Assembly (NCBI GenBank): GCA_003154135.1
Contig: PMCN01000174.1
Span: 1 to 14,949 of the forward strand
Reading direction: 5' to 3'
Length of the DNA stretch: 14,949 bases
Origin: Acidimicrobiaceae bacterium
GTDB lineage: Bacteria > Actinomycetota > Acidimicrobiia > Acidimicrobiales > Ilumatobacteraceae
The notes beneath the pieces were generated by a model that saw nothing but the letters and a program-made list of their open reading frames with translations, did not search any database and was not told the origin of the DNA. A program made the translations under genes and the position numbers. Shown one piece after another: positions 1-7,609 of the stretch. Every line of letters begins with the position of its first letter. The stretch's first letter is position 1.

Positions 1-895
1 GGTCGAGCCAGTAGCCGATCCAGCCGGCGCCCGACTCGAGCACGAGCACTTTGAGACGGGGGAACTTGTCGAACACGCCGTAGTCGAACAGCGTCGTGAA
101 CTGGTGGCGCACACCGTCGGAGGCGGCCACCGAGGCGAGCAGGCGGAGCTGCTTGACGTGCTCCCACTCGCCCATGCGCGTGCCCTTGGTCCATTGCGGC
201 TCGAACGTGGGGTGAATGGCGAACGGCACGTCGAGGTCTTGCGCGGCGGCGAACACGGCGTCGTTGTCGGGGTGGCCGAGCGGCGTGCCCCTGTGATGGA
301 AGGGTGCCACGTAGGCGCCGACCGCGCCGTCGCCGACCGCGCGCTCGAGCTCCTTGGCGGCGGCCGCAGGATCGGAGAGCGAGAGGTGCGCGGTGGGGAC
401 CAGACGCGGCTCGTCGGCGCAGAACTCGCAGATCCATCGGTTGTAGGCCTTCGTGTACGCCTGCGCCAGGGCCGGATCGTCGACCTCGGCTTCCCACAGC
501 AGCCCGACGGTCGTGTACAGGATGGCGGTGTCGATGTGCTCGGCGTCGAGCACTTCGATGCGCTCCTGCGGGTGCATCGAACCGAACGGCGCCTCGCGCA
601 GATAGGTGCGCTCCGTGTCGGTGCGCATCGCGGCGATGTCGGGCGCGCCCATCGCGCCGAGCGTGGAGGGGAAGCCGGCGCGGCTCATGCGCGAACGGCG
701 GCCGTCGATCTCCAGTTCTTCGAGACCGTGCTCGTCGATGCGGAAGCGCAGCGCACGGTCGCGGAACTGCGGGTCGATGTACTCCTCCCACAGGGTGGGC
801 GGCTCGAGGATGTGGCCGTCGGCGTCGACCGCGCCGTCCTCGACGACGGCGTGCGTCGCGTGAATCGGCTTCTGAGCGGCAACCGTGAGTGCCAT
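1..895 (-). CDS. Amidohydrolase-2 family metal-dependent hydrolase (partial, C-terminus beyond window)
   Basis: The minus-strand frame is open from an ATG at 893-895 to the window edge, giving about 298 codons of a protein that in this family usually runs to roughly 350-400 residues. Near the N-terminus it has VDADGHILEPPTLW (residues 23-36), the D-x-H metal-binding signature of TIM-barrel amidohydrolase-2 proteins (decarboxylase and hydrolase relatives). Further on come FHHRG (His200, His201), FAIHPTFEP with His228, and near the edge LESGAGWIGYWLD, all typical positions in these proteins. A GGGGG/GAGG stretch lies just before the start. The substrate cannot be read from the sequence; relatives act on aromatic or heterocyclic acids or amides. 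It lies downstream of the small exported-protein gene on the same strand, but a strong hairpin between them argues for separate transcription. Family call is firm, reaction unknown. Confidence 0.9.
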   Translation of the reverse strand, partial: MALTVAAQKPIHATHAVVEDGAVDADGHILEPPTLWEEYIDPQFRDRALRFRIDEHGLEELEIDGRRSRMSRAGFPSTLGAMGAPDIAAMRTDTERTYLREAPFGSMHPQERIEVLDAEHIDTAILYTTVGLLWEAEVDDPALAQAYTKAYNRWICEFCADEPRLVPTAHLSLSDPAAAAKELERAVGDGAVGAYVAPFHHRGTPLGHPDNDAVFAAAQDLDVPFAIHPTFEPQWTKGTRMGEWEHVKQLRLLASVAASDGVRHQFTTLFDYGVFDKFPRLKVLVLESGAGWIGYWLD

Positions 896-966
896 GACCT
901 CAACCCCCTTGTCCGACGTACTGCGAACCGTAGGACCGCGCCCGTCGGCCGAGCGCATCGGAACGA

Positions 967-999
967 CGATGCCGCCGGCCATGTGGACCGGCGGCATCG
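967..999 (-). terminator. Hairpin between two minus-strand genes, terminator-like
   Basis: There is a perfect 12-bp inverted repeat: CGATGCCGCCGG at 967-978 and CCGGCGGCATCG at 988-999, with a 9-base loop. It begins 20 bases past the stop of the exported-protein gene and ends about 70 bases before the amidohydrolase start. The sequence after it on the minus strand (tcgttcc) has no real T-run, so it is an imperfect Rho-independent terminator. It could instead be an operator or an mRNA stabiliser. Confidence 0.5.
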
Positions 1000-1018
1000 A
1001 GCAAGGGGGTGTCGAGGC

Positions 1019-1579
1019 TCAGGGCTTGACTGCAGAAGTGGCGTCGGCCATCGCCGCGCACTCCTGCGGGGTGCCGTCACGTGCGGTGTCGCTCGACACC
1101 AGCACCGGCAGCTTCCCATCGGCGGGCGACCCGCCGATGCCGATCAGCGTGGCCGACCCCGTGTCGGGCCCCTGGCCCGTCGCCGTGTCCGGGCCCGTCG
1201 CCGTGGCCGAGATCGTCACCACCTGCGACCCACCGGGCAACCCACCGGGAGGGACCGTGCCACCGGGCAGCCCTGCGGTGCCGACGATGGTGCCGCTCGT
1301 GCCGTCGCCGCTGCCCACCTGGTTGGCGAGGATCTTCGACGCGTCGTCGGTGGGGATGCCGGCCGGGGTGGCGGCGATGATGGCCGCCGCGGTGGCGCCG
1401 TCGAACGTGCACTGCACGGCCTTGCCGTCGGTGCCGACGCTGAGCATCGTCAGCTTGTTGGTGGGCCCTGTGCTGCTGTCGGATCCCATCGCGCTGGCCG
1501 ACACCATCGCGCCGCCGCCGATGGCGACGGCCGCCACCGCCACCGACAGACCTGCGAACACCTTGTTGCGCTGCTTCAT
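1019..1579 (-). CDS. Small exported Gly/Pro/Thr-rich protein, function unknown
   Basis: The product is 186 residues. The ATG at 1577-1579 is preceded by GGAAAGGA at good spacing, and this is preferred over an upstream in-frame ATG at 1654 because only this start gives a clean signal peptide. That peptide has basic MKQRNK, a hydrophobic Ala/Val/Gly core (residues 7-26) and an SASA cleavage site near residue 30. The mature part is soluble-looking. It has a low-complexity centre rich in Gly, Pro, Thr and Ser (GLPGGTVPPGGLPGG, then a TATGPDTATGQGPDTG stretch) and two Cys (57 and 174) that could form a disulfide outside the cell. I recognise no domain. It is divergent from the two-component regulator and shares its promoter region, so control by that system is likely but unproven. 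Confidence 0.8.
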   Translation of the reverse strand: MKQRNKVFAGLSVAVAAVAIGGGAMVSASAMGSDSSTGPTNKLTMLSVGTDGKAVQCTFDGATAAAIIAATPAGIPTDDASKILANQVGSGDGTSGTIVGTAGLPGGTVPPGGLPGGSQVVTISATATGPDTATGQGPDTGSATLIGIGGSPADGKLPVLVSSDTARDGTPQECAAMADATSAVKP

Positions 1580-1714
1580 GATTCGTCCTTTCCGATCGCC
1601 CCGAGGTTCGGGGTGATGGCGGCATGATCCGCGTGCTCGACTGAATTGGATCATGGCCGAACCTGAAAGCGGGCTGAAAGCGGCCGATCGCGCATCGGGC
1701 GTGGGGTCGTTACG
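1580..1714. promoter_or_regulatory. Divergent promoter region with 11-bp tandem repeat and inverted repeat
   Basis: This 135-base region must hold the promoters of the exported-protein gene (leftward) and of the response regulator gene (rightward). It contains CTGAAAGCGG twice, at 1663-1672 and 1674-1683, with a period of 11 bases or about one helical turn. That arrangement is typical of sites bound head-to-tail by OmpR/PhoB-family dimers. It also has CATGATCC (1623-1630) facing GGATCATG (1648-1655), an 8-bp inverted repeat with 17 bases between the arms. The tandem repeat ends 31 bases before the regulator start. I could not assign -35 and -10 boxes with confidence. Confidence 0.55.
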
Positions 1715-2383
1715 GTGTCGGTCGTGCGGGTGCTGGTGATCGAGGACGACGATGCGATTCGGAGCGTCGTCGATCGCGGCCTGCGAGCCGAGGGGTTCGA
1801 CGTCGACACCTGTGACGACGGCGCGGCCGGTCTGTGGAAGGCCCTCGAGGGTGGCTATGCCGCCATCGTGCTCGACCTGCTGCTCCCGGGGCTGAACGGC
1901 TACTCGGTGTGCACCCGCTTGCGAGCCGAGGGTGACACCACGCCGATCCTGGTGCTCACCGCGAAGAGCGGCGAGTTCGACCAGATCGACCTGCTCGATT
2001 CCGGCGCCGACGACTTCCTCACCAAACCGGCGAGCATCGCGGTGATCGCGGCCCGTCTGCGGGTGCTCATCCGCCGCAACTCGGCGTTGGCGTCGAACCA
2101 GATCCTGCGCGGCGACCTGCGCTACGACCTCGGGCTGCGCGAGTGCTCCGTCGGCGAGCGATCTGTGCCGCTCACCAGCCGCGAGGATCAGCTCCTGCGC
2201 CGGCTGCTGCTGGCCAACGGCGCCTGCGTCTCCCGCCAGGAGCTGCTCGACGACGTGTGGGGGCCGGAGTCGGGCATCGACGGCAGCAACCTCGACATCT
2301 ACCTCCGACGCCTGCGCGAGAAGCTCGCGCCGGTGCCGGTGGAGAACGTTCGCGGCCTGGGCTACAGGATCGGTGTGCGATGA
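1715..2383 (+). CDS. OmpR/PhoB-family response regulator
   Basis: The product is 222 residues: an N-terminal receiver domain (about 4-115) and a C-terminal winged-helix DNA-binding domain (about 127-220). Receiver residues are all present: acidic patch E10-D11-D12, phospho-acceptor Asp54 in VLDLLLPG, Thr82 in LVLTAK and Lys104 in LTKPAS. The C-terminal part ends in the family's usual SNLDIYLRRLREKL and VRGLGYRIG segments (recognition helix and wing). It is cytoplasmic, phosphorylated by the kinase encoded next to it, and binds DNA as a dimer. The GTG at 1715 was used; an in-frame GTG at 1724 (giving MRVLVIEDD) is an equally good start. Its stop overlaps the kinase start (ATGA). The 11-bp tandem repeat upstream suggests autoregulation. 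Confidence 0.95.
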   Translation: MSVVRVLVIEDDDAIRSVVDRGLRAEGFDVDTCDDGAAGLWKALEGGYAAIVLDLLLPGLNGYSVCTRLRAEGDTTPILVLTAKSGEFDQIDLLDSGADDFLTKPASIAVIAARLRVLIRRNSALASNQILRGDLRYDLGLRECSVGERSVPLTSREDQLLRRLLLANGACVSRQELLDDVWGPESGIDGSNLDIYLRRLREKLAPVPVENVRGLGYRIGVR

Positions 2384-3618
2384 CCAACCCGCTGGTCGGC
2401 GTGCGGGGACGTGTCACGTTCACGGTGCTGGCCGTCACCGCCGTGCTCTACTCGGTGCTCGGCGCCATCGGCTTCGCGCAGATCGCGAGCAGTGGTCGCG
2501 AGGCCATCCGTGAGCGGATCGGCGTGGTGCTCGACGACCTGGAAGCCACCGTCCGGGCCGGCAAGGGCACCGTGAGCCTCTCCACCGCCGACGGTGTGTC
2601 GGCCGTCGTGATCGCCGGCTCGGCGTCGTTGCCGCCGGCGGTGAGCGGCCAGCAACGAGTCGTGCGCACCATCGACATCGACGGCACCAGGCTCACCCTC
2701 GTGGGCAGCAGCTCGGAGGCGCGGCTCACCGACAGCCTGCGATCGCTGTTCCGCGGGCTCTGGATCGCCATCCCGCTGGCGGCCGTCGTGAGCGCGCTGA
2801 TGGCCGGGCTCGCGACACGCCGTGCCCTGCGACCGGTGGGTGCCATCACCGATCTGGCCGACACGATCGGCGCGTCCAGGAACACGGCGCGCGTCCCCGT
2901 GCCCGACACGGGGGACGAGATCGAACGGTTGGCCCTCACGGTGAACGCGATGCTCGACCGCATCGAGGAAGGCCGCTCCGCCCAGCGGCAGTTCACCTCC
3001 GACGCGGCCCACGAGCTGCGCACGCCACTGATGGCGCTCCAGGGCGAGCTGGAGCTGGTGGGTTCGCACGCGGAAGCCGTCGACGAGGCACTCCTCGAAC
3101 GGCTCGACGCGCTGAGCAAGCGATTGGGTGAACGCATCGACGACCTCGTGCTGCTCTCCACGCTCGACGAGGACCGGCCCATCGCGCTGGCTCCCGCGTC
3201 GCTGCTCGACATCGTTCGGGTCGAGGCGGCCGGCGTCGCGCCACACGCGGAGGTGGGTGGCGACGAGCGGTCGGCGTCGATCGACCGCACGCTCGTCGCG
3301 AGGGCGGTGCGCAACTTGCTGGCGAACGCCCGTCGGCACTCGAACGGCGTCATCGCGGCCACGGTGGTCGTCGACGGCGAACGGTTGTGGCTGCACGTCG
3401 ACGACGACGGGCCCGGTGTCGATCCGGCACTGCGTGACGAGGTGTTCCGTCGCTTCTCCCGGCTCGACGAGGCCCGGAGCACCGATCGCGGCGGCGCCGG
3501 CCTCGGCCTGGCCATCGTCGCCTCGGTGGCCGCGGCCCACGGCGGCGGGGTCGACATGTCGCGCAGCCCGCTCGGCGGGGCCCGCCTGTCGATCTGGCTC
3601 CCGCTGGTCGAGGCCTGA
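2380..3618 (+). CDS. Two-component sensor histidine kinase
   Basis: The product is 412 residues, starting at an ATG that overlaps the regulator's stop codon, so the two are translationally coupled. Order of parts: a membrane segment at about residues 11-34, an extracytoplasmic sensor of roughly 90 residues, a second membrane segment at about 125-147, a HAMP linker, the HisKA dimerisation domain with phospho-accepting His211 in DAAHELRTPL, and a C-terminal ATPase domain. The ATPase domain has an N-box (Asn312 and Asn316 in RNLLANARRHS), a G1 box DDDGPG (341-346), an F-box (FRRFSRLDE) and a G2 box GGAGLGLAI (from 371). All catalytic boxes are intact. The short sensor has no recognisable ligand-binding fold, so the signal is unknown. 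It would phosphorylate the response regulator encoded just before it. Confidence 0.95.
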   Translation: MTNPLVGVRGRVTFTVLAVTAVLYSVLGAIGFAQIASSGREAIRERIGVVLDDLEATVRAGKGTVSLSTADGVSAVVIAGSASLPPAVSGQQRVVRTIDIDGTRLTLVGSSSEARLTDSLRSLFRGLWIAIPLAAVVSALMAGLATRRALRPVGAITDLADTIGASRNTARVPVPDTGDEIERLALTVNAMLDRIEEGRSAQRQFTSDAAHELRTPLMALQGELELVGSHAEAVDEALLERLDALSKRLGERIDDLVLLSTLDEDRPIALAPASLLDIVRVEAAGVAPHAEVGGDERSASIDRTLVARAVRNLLANARRHSNGVIAATVVVDGERLWLHVDDDGPGVDPALRDEVFRRFSRLDEARSTDRGGAGLGLAIVASVAAAHGGGVDMSRSPLGGARLSIWLPLVEA

Positions 3619-3621
3619 GCC

Positions 3622-3637
3622 CGCCGGGAGACCGGCG
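3622..3637. terminator. Small hairpin between convergent genes
   Basis: CGCCGG (3622-3627), loop GAGA, CCGGCG (3632-3637): a perfect 6-bp GC stem capped by a GNRA-type tetraloop. It lies in the 34-base space between the convergent kinase and lipoprotein genes, where a two-way terminator is expected. There is no T-run on either side, so the call rests on position and stem only. Confidence 0.4.
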
Positions 3638-3652
3638 AGGTGCGACACGCTC

Positions 3653-4813
3653 CTACGGGATGCTGGTGTAGGAGGCGTTGAACGACTCCCACATGAACAG
3701 GGCCTGGGCCGCGTAGGGGCGCTGGTTGTCGGCGGTGGAGTACCAGCTGTCGAGGAGTGCGAAGGCGTTCTTGCTGGCGCCGTCGAACATCACCGTGATC
3801 GTTCCCTGCGCGGCCTTGCCGTTGGCGGTGTAGGTGCCGTTCCAGGTGAGGTTGAGCCGGTGGATGCCCGGTTGCGGGTCGGCCGCGGCGATGGGGGCCG
3901 CGAACGTGACCGCCGAGTACTTGGTCGCGAGGATCGCCTCGGCCGACGCGAGCGCAGCGTTGATGTCGGCCTGACCGGTGACCGCGTCGACTTCCCAGTC
4001 CTCGGTGCCGTTGGACACCCCGCCATACCCGTCGCGGGTTCCGATCGACGTGAAGCCGGTTGCTGCCGTGAACCCCGCCAAGCCCCGCACGGGGATCGAC
4101 GGATGGGCTGTGGTGACCCGCACTGCGGCGGGCGACGCGAGAGCGGCATACGCGCCGAGTGGGGGCGCGGCCCTGAAGCTCGCGTAGAACGGCTGGAACA
4201 GCGCGTCCGGCATGGGCGTCGTGTCGGGCTGGCCTCGGTGGAACATGTCGACGATGGCCGACAGTCCGTCGCCTCGTTGGTACACCGAGATCGAGCCGCG
4301 GAGGTCGGGGCCACCGTCGTTGCCGGCGGTGACGTAGAAGAGCACGTACTCCTGCACCGGATGAGCGTCGCCCGAGTTGAACCACGGCTTCACCGGCGTG
4401 TACGAGACGTTGGTGTAGTCACCGTCGAAGCCGTTGACGTACTCCTGCATCAGGGCGATCGGGCTCTCACCTGCGGTGCGGCCGAGGACCTGCAGCGAGA
4501 TGGTCTTCGCTCCATTGGTCACGGTGGTGACCGAGTTGTCGACCGTGCTCGTCCATCCGGCGGGAACCGGGATGTAGGTGCCGAGGCCGAGATCGGCTGC
4601 ACCGGGCGGGATGACCACGCCGGTGGTGCTCGGCACCGTTGGAACCGTCATCACCGGCGGGGCGGGTGTGGCGGCCACCGTGGCCGTGGTGGTTGTCGCG
4701 GCGGTGGTTGCGGCGCTCGTGGCTGCTGCAGGGCTCAGGGCGCTGCTCGAACACCCGGCGGCCGCTACCGCTACCAGCACCAACCCGACGGTTCGCACGC
4801 TTCGGTTCGCCAC
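3653..4813 (-). CDS. Predicted lipoprotein with two related C-terminal domains
   Basis: The GTG at 4811-4813 follows GGGAGG at ideal spacing and gives a textbook lipoprotein signal: MANRSVRT, hydrophobic core, then AAAGC with the lipidated Cys at residue 21. The open frame upstream has no protein-like character, so longer starts were rejected. The product is 386 residues. After the Cys comes an Ala/Thr/Pro tether (about 22-65), then a domain opening with YIPVPAGWTS and closing with ALFQPFYASFRAAPP, then a second part opening with LAGFTAATGF and closing with ALFMWESFNASYTSI. The matching ends suggest a duplicated alpha/beta module like those of actinobacterial PsbP/LpqN-type lipoproteins. That family link is inference. 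It should sit on the outer face of the membrane; its role is unknown. It is convergent to the kinase and divergent to hypF. Confidence 0.85.
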   Translation of the reverse strand: MANRSVRTVGLVLVAVAAAGCSSSALSPAAATSAATTAATTTTATVAATPAPPVMTVPTVPSTTGVVIPPGAADLGLGTYIPVPAGWTSTVDNSVTTVTNGAKTISLQVLGRTAGESPIALMQEYVNGFDGDYTNVSYTPVKPWFNSGDAHPVQEYVLFYVTAGNDGGPDLRGSISVYQRGDGLSAIVDMFHRGQPDTTPMPDALFQPFYASFRAAPPLGAYAALASPAAVRVTTAHPSIPVRGLAGFTAATGFTSIGTRDGYGGVSNGTEDWEVDAVTGQADINAALASAEAILATKYSAVTFAAPIAAADPQPGIHRLNLTWNGTYTANGKAAQGTITVMFDGASKNAFALLDSWYSTADNQRPYAAQALFMWESFNASYTSIP

Positions 4814-4983
4814 GACCGCCTCCCATCTCGCCTGGTCCCCGGATGGTACGCCCAAGCCGGCTGGGACACCAGGGCGACTTCGTCGTGCAACCTGATGCTC
4901 GTGTGGGACGATGTCGCCAGGCTCGACGACGCCACCGAACGCGCCCTCGGACAACGGCGCTTCGCCGAGAGCGACGAGAATCG
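4814..4983. promoter_or_regulatory. Divergent promoter region upstream of hypF and the lipoprotein gene
   Basis: This 170-base stretch separates the divergent lipoprotein and hypF genes and must hold both promoters. The only clear element is GGGAGG, the ribosome-binding site of the lipoprotein GTG start. I see no strong palindrome and no convincing -35/-10 pair. A short open stretch from an ATG at 4895 reads through into the hypF start in another frame. It looks like background rather than a gene. Confidence 0.4.
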
Positions 4984-7326
4984 ATGGAGATGTTGGAACA
5001 CGACGCGTTGCGGTTGGTGGTCTCCCCGGAGCGCCGCCGCGTGCTGGTTCGCGGTGTCGTGCAAGGCGTCGGCTTCCGCCCGTTCGTCCACCGCGTGGCC
5101 AACGAGCTCGGCCTTGCGGGACACGTGGGCAACGACGCCGCGGAGGTGTTCATCGAGGTCGAAGGCGAACCGGGCTCGATCGACGCGTTCATCGGCCGTC
5201 TGCGCACCGAGGCGCCGCCGTTGGCGATGATCGAGTCGATCGACGCCGACATCCTCCCGCCGTGCGGCAGCGTCGGCTTCCGCATCGTCGAGAGCACCGA
5301 GAGCACCGAGACCGATGGAGCGGTCACCCTGGTTCCGCCCGACGTCGCCGTGTGCGACCTCTGCGTCGCGGAGATGAACGACCCGGCCGACCGGCGATTC
5401 GGCCACCCGTTCGTGACGTGCACCGATTGCGGTCCTCGGTTCACCATCATCCGCAGCCTGCCCTACGACCGGCCGAACACCACGATGAGCGGCTTTGCGA
5501 TGTGCGATCGATGCAACGCCGAGTACCACGACCCGTCGAACCGCCGCTACCACGCGCAACCGATCGGCTGCCTGCAGTGCGGCCCTTCTCTGTCGTTGCT
5601 GATCGCGGGTGAAGCGCCGGTGCCCGCGGCGCAGGCAGTCGCCGGCACCCGCCGAGCGTTGGCCGCGGGAAGGTTGCTGGCGGTGAAGGGGCTCGGCGGA
5701 TTCCATCTCGTCTGCTCGGCGCTGTCCGACGGGGCGGTCGCCGAACTGCGCCGCCGCAAGGGTCGCGTCGACAAGCCGTTCGCGGTGATGGTCGCCGATC
5801 TCGACGCCGTACGGGCCATCGCGCACCTCGACGCCGACGAGGCCGACCAGCTCACGTGCGCCGCGCGACCGATCGTGCTGCTGCGCGCCCGGTCCGACTC
5901 GCCGCTCTCGGTACTCGTCGCGCCGGGCAACCCGCTCGTCGGCGTGATGCTGCCCTACACGCCGCTGCACCACCTCCTGTTCCGTCCCGCCGTCGGCGAG
6001 ATGCCGCTGGGCGCGCTCGTGATGACGAGCGGGAACCGCGGCGGTGAGCCGATCGCCTTCCACGACGACGATGCGCTCGCCCGCCTCGGTCCCATGGTGG
6101 ACGGAGTGCTCACCCACGACAGGCCGATCCACATGCCGTGCGACGACTCGGTCGTGCGGGTGGTCGACGGCGAACTGCTGCCCATCCGCCGGTCACGTGG
6201 CTACGCGCCGATGCCCGTTCGATTCCCGGGCACCGGCCCCGATGTGCTCGCTGTGGGAGGCGAGTCGAAGAACACGTTCTGCGTCGCGTCGGGCCACCAC
6301 GCCTGGGTCAGCCAGCACATCGGTGACATGGAGAACCTCGAGACGATCGAGGCGTTCGAGGCCGCGGTGCAGCGGTTCTGCGACTTCTACAGGGTGGTGC
6401 CCGCCGTGGTGGCCGTCGACGCGCACCCCGGGTACCACTCCACGCGATGGGCACGCGCGCGATTCGGGCCGTCGGTCGTCGAGGTCCAGCACCACCACGC
6501 GCACGTCGCGGCGGTCCTCGCCGAACACCGATGCGATCCGTCGATCGACGTCATCGGGGTCGCCTTCGACGGCACGGGTTACGGCACCGACGGCACCATC
6601 TGGGGCGGTGAGATCATGGTCGCCAACGCCGAACGCTTCGAGCGTGTCGGCCACCTCCGCCGTGTGCCGCTCCCGGGCGGAGACGCAGCGATCCGTCACC
6701 CGAGCCGTGTCGCGTTGGCCCATCTGTGGTTGGCCGGCGTCGACTGGACCGACGACCTCCCGCCGGTCGCGATGCACGACGACCTCGAGCAACGCCTGTT
6801 GCGCCGCCAGTTCGTGACCAATGTCGGATGCGTGCCCACGTCGAGCATGGGGCGGCTGTTCGACGCAGTCGGTTCGCTCGTCGGTCTGCGCCACACCATC
6901 ACCTACGAGGCGCAGGCAGCGATCGATCTCGAGGTCGCCGCCGGGCCGTACCTCGGCGACTGCCCGAGCTACCACTTCGGGCGGGGCGCGACGGAGATCG
7001 ACCCAACCCCGGTCGTCGTTGCCATCGCGGCCGACGTTCGGCGCGGGTGCCCCCCGGGGATGATCGCGGCCGGCTTCCACCACGCCGTCGTCAAGGCGAT
7101 CGTCGATGCCGCCGCCGCCGTGCGGACACGGCGTCGACTCGACACGGTTGCGCTCACTGGGGGAGTGTTCCAGAACGTCACGCTCGTGCGCGCAGCCACG
7201 CGAGCGCTCTCCACCGAAGGTTTCGACGTTCTCAGCCATCGGGTGGTGCCGCCCAACGACGGGGGTCTGGCGCTCGGCCAGGCGTTCGTCGCCGCACATC
7301 GCTCGTCCATCGAGAGGGCAGGTTGA
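4984..7326 (+). CDS. hypF: Carbamoyltransferase HypF, [NiFe]-hydrogenase maturation
   Basis: HypF makes carbamoyl-AMP from carbamoyl phosphate and ATP and passes the carbamoyl group to the C-terminal Cys of HypE. This is the first step to the cyanide ligands of the [NiFe] site. The product is 780 residues, the family's normal length. The acylphosphatase domain (about 18-105) has GVVQGVGFRPF with Arg32 and Asn50 in HVGND. Two zinc-finger halves follow with paired Cys (CDLC 124-127, CTDC, CDRC, CLQC 196-199), then a YrdC-like domain (about 210-400) and a Kae1-like domain with metal-binding HHHAH (503-507), FDGTGYGTDG and LTGGVFQN. The ATG at 4984 was chosen; one at 4990 is also possible, and neither has a strong ribosome-binding site. 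It is the first gene of the operon and ends one base before hypC. Confidence 0.97.
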   Translation: MEMLEHDALRLVVSPERRRVLVRGVVQGVGFRPFVHRVANELGLAGHVGNDAAEVFIEVEGEPGSIDAFIGRLRTEAPPLAMIESIDADILPPCGSVGFRIVESTESTETDGAVTLVPPDVAVCDLCVAEMNDPADRRFGHPFVTCTDCGPRFTIIRSLPYDRPNTTMSGFAMCDRCNAEYHDPSNRRYHAQPIGCLQCGPSLSLLIAGEAPVPAAQAVAGTRRALAAGRLLAVKGLGGFHLVCSALSDGAVAELRRRKGRVDKPFAVMVADLDAVRAIAHLDADEADQLTCAARPIVLLRARSDSPLSVLVAPGNPLVGVMLPYTPLHHLLFRPAVGEMPLGALVMTSGNRGGEPIAFHDDDALARLGPMVDGVLTHDRPIHMPCDDSVVRVVDGELLPIRRSRGYAPMPVRFPGTGPDVLAVGGESKNTFCVASGHHAWVSQHIGDMENLETIEAFEAAVQRFCDFYRVVPAVVAVDAHPGYHSTRWARARFGPSVVEVQHHHAHVAAVLAEHRCDPSIDVIGVAFDGTGYGTDGTIWGGEIMVANAERFERVGHLRRVPLPGGDAAIRHPSRVALAHLWLAGVDWTDDLPPVAMHDDLEQRLLRRQFVTNVGCVPTSSMGRLFDAVGSLVGLRHTITYEAQAAIDLEVAAGPYLGDCPSYHFGRGATEIDPTPVVVAIAADVRRGCPPGMIAAGFHHAVVKAIVDAAAAVRTRRRLDTVALTGGVFQNVTLVRAATRALSTEGFDVLSHRVVPPNDGGLALGQAFVAAHRSSIERAG

Positions 7327-7327
7327 C

Positions 7328-7609
7328 ATGTGTCTCGCAGTCCCCGGCAAGGTGCTCGACATCCACGACGATCGCGGCACGCGAATGGCCACGGTCGACT
7401 TCGGCGGTGTGCGCAAGGAGATCTGCCTCGCGTACGTCCCCGAGGTGGAGGTGGGCGACTACACCATCGTGCACGTCGGGTTCGCCATCTCCCGCCTCGA
7501 CGAGGCATCGGCGCTCGAGACGCTGCAGATGTTCCGCGACCTCGGCGTCGACCTCGACGAGGAGATGACCGATCAATCGCCCGACGGGTCGACCGGCACC
7601 GCGCCATGA
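7328..7609 (+). CDS. hypC: Hydrogenase maturation chaperone HypC/HybG family
   Basis: The product is 93 residues and begins MCLAVPGKV. This is the family hallmark: after removal of Met, the Cys at position 2 becomes N-terminal and binds the Fe(CN)2CO unit together with HypD, and the chaperone then delivers it to the hydrogenase large subunit. The rest follows the family beta-barrel pattern ([32 protein letters not shown]), with an acidic, Gly/Ser/Thr-rich tail of some 15 residues that is slightly longer than usual. The ATG sits one base after the hypF stop, and an in-frame ATG cannot lie later without losing Cys2. Its own stop overlaps the hypD start, so production is coupled along the operon. 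Confidence 0.96.
   Translation: MCLAVPGKVLDIHDDRGTRMATVDFGGVRKEICLAYVPEVEVGDYTIVHVGFAISRLDEASALETLQMFRDLGVDLDEEMTDQSPDGSTGTAP

Noticed and set aside
104..1627. Long plus-strand frame of 507 codons across the amidohydrolase and exported-protein genes
   Set aside because: It is antisense to two genes with clear motifs and ribosome-binding sites. Its Arg/Gly/His-rich composition is typical of shadow frames in high-GC DNA.
2448..4385. Minus-strand frame of 645 codons covering the kinase and part of the lipoprotein gene
   Set aside because: It overlaps well-supported genes in other frames, and its Arg/Ser-rich composition with no domain pattern is a GC artefact.
4895..4983. Short protein-like stretch upstream of hypF (MLVWDDVARLDD and on)
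   Set aside because: It has plausible composition for about 30 codons but then reads on out of frame into hypF without a stop, and has no ribosome-binding site. Probably chance, or at most a decayed remnant.
3128..5230. Plus-strand frame of 700 codons through the kinase, lipoprotein and hypF start
   Set aside because: It is out of frame with the kinase and hypF and antisense to the lipoprotein, with no recognisable motif.
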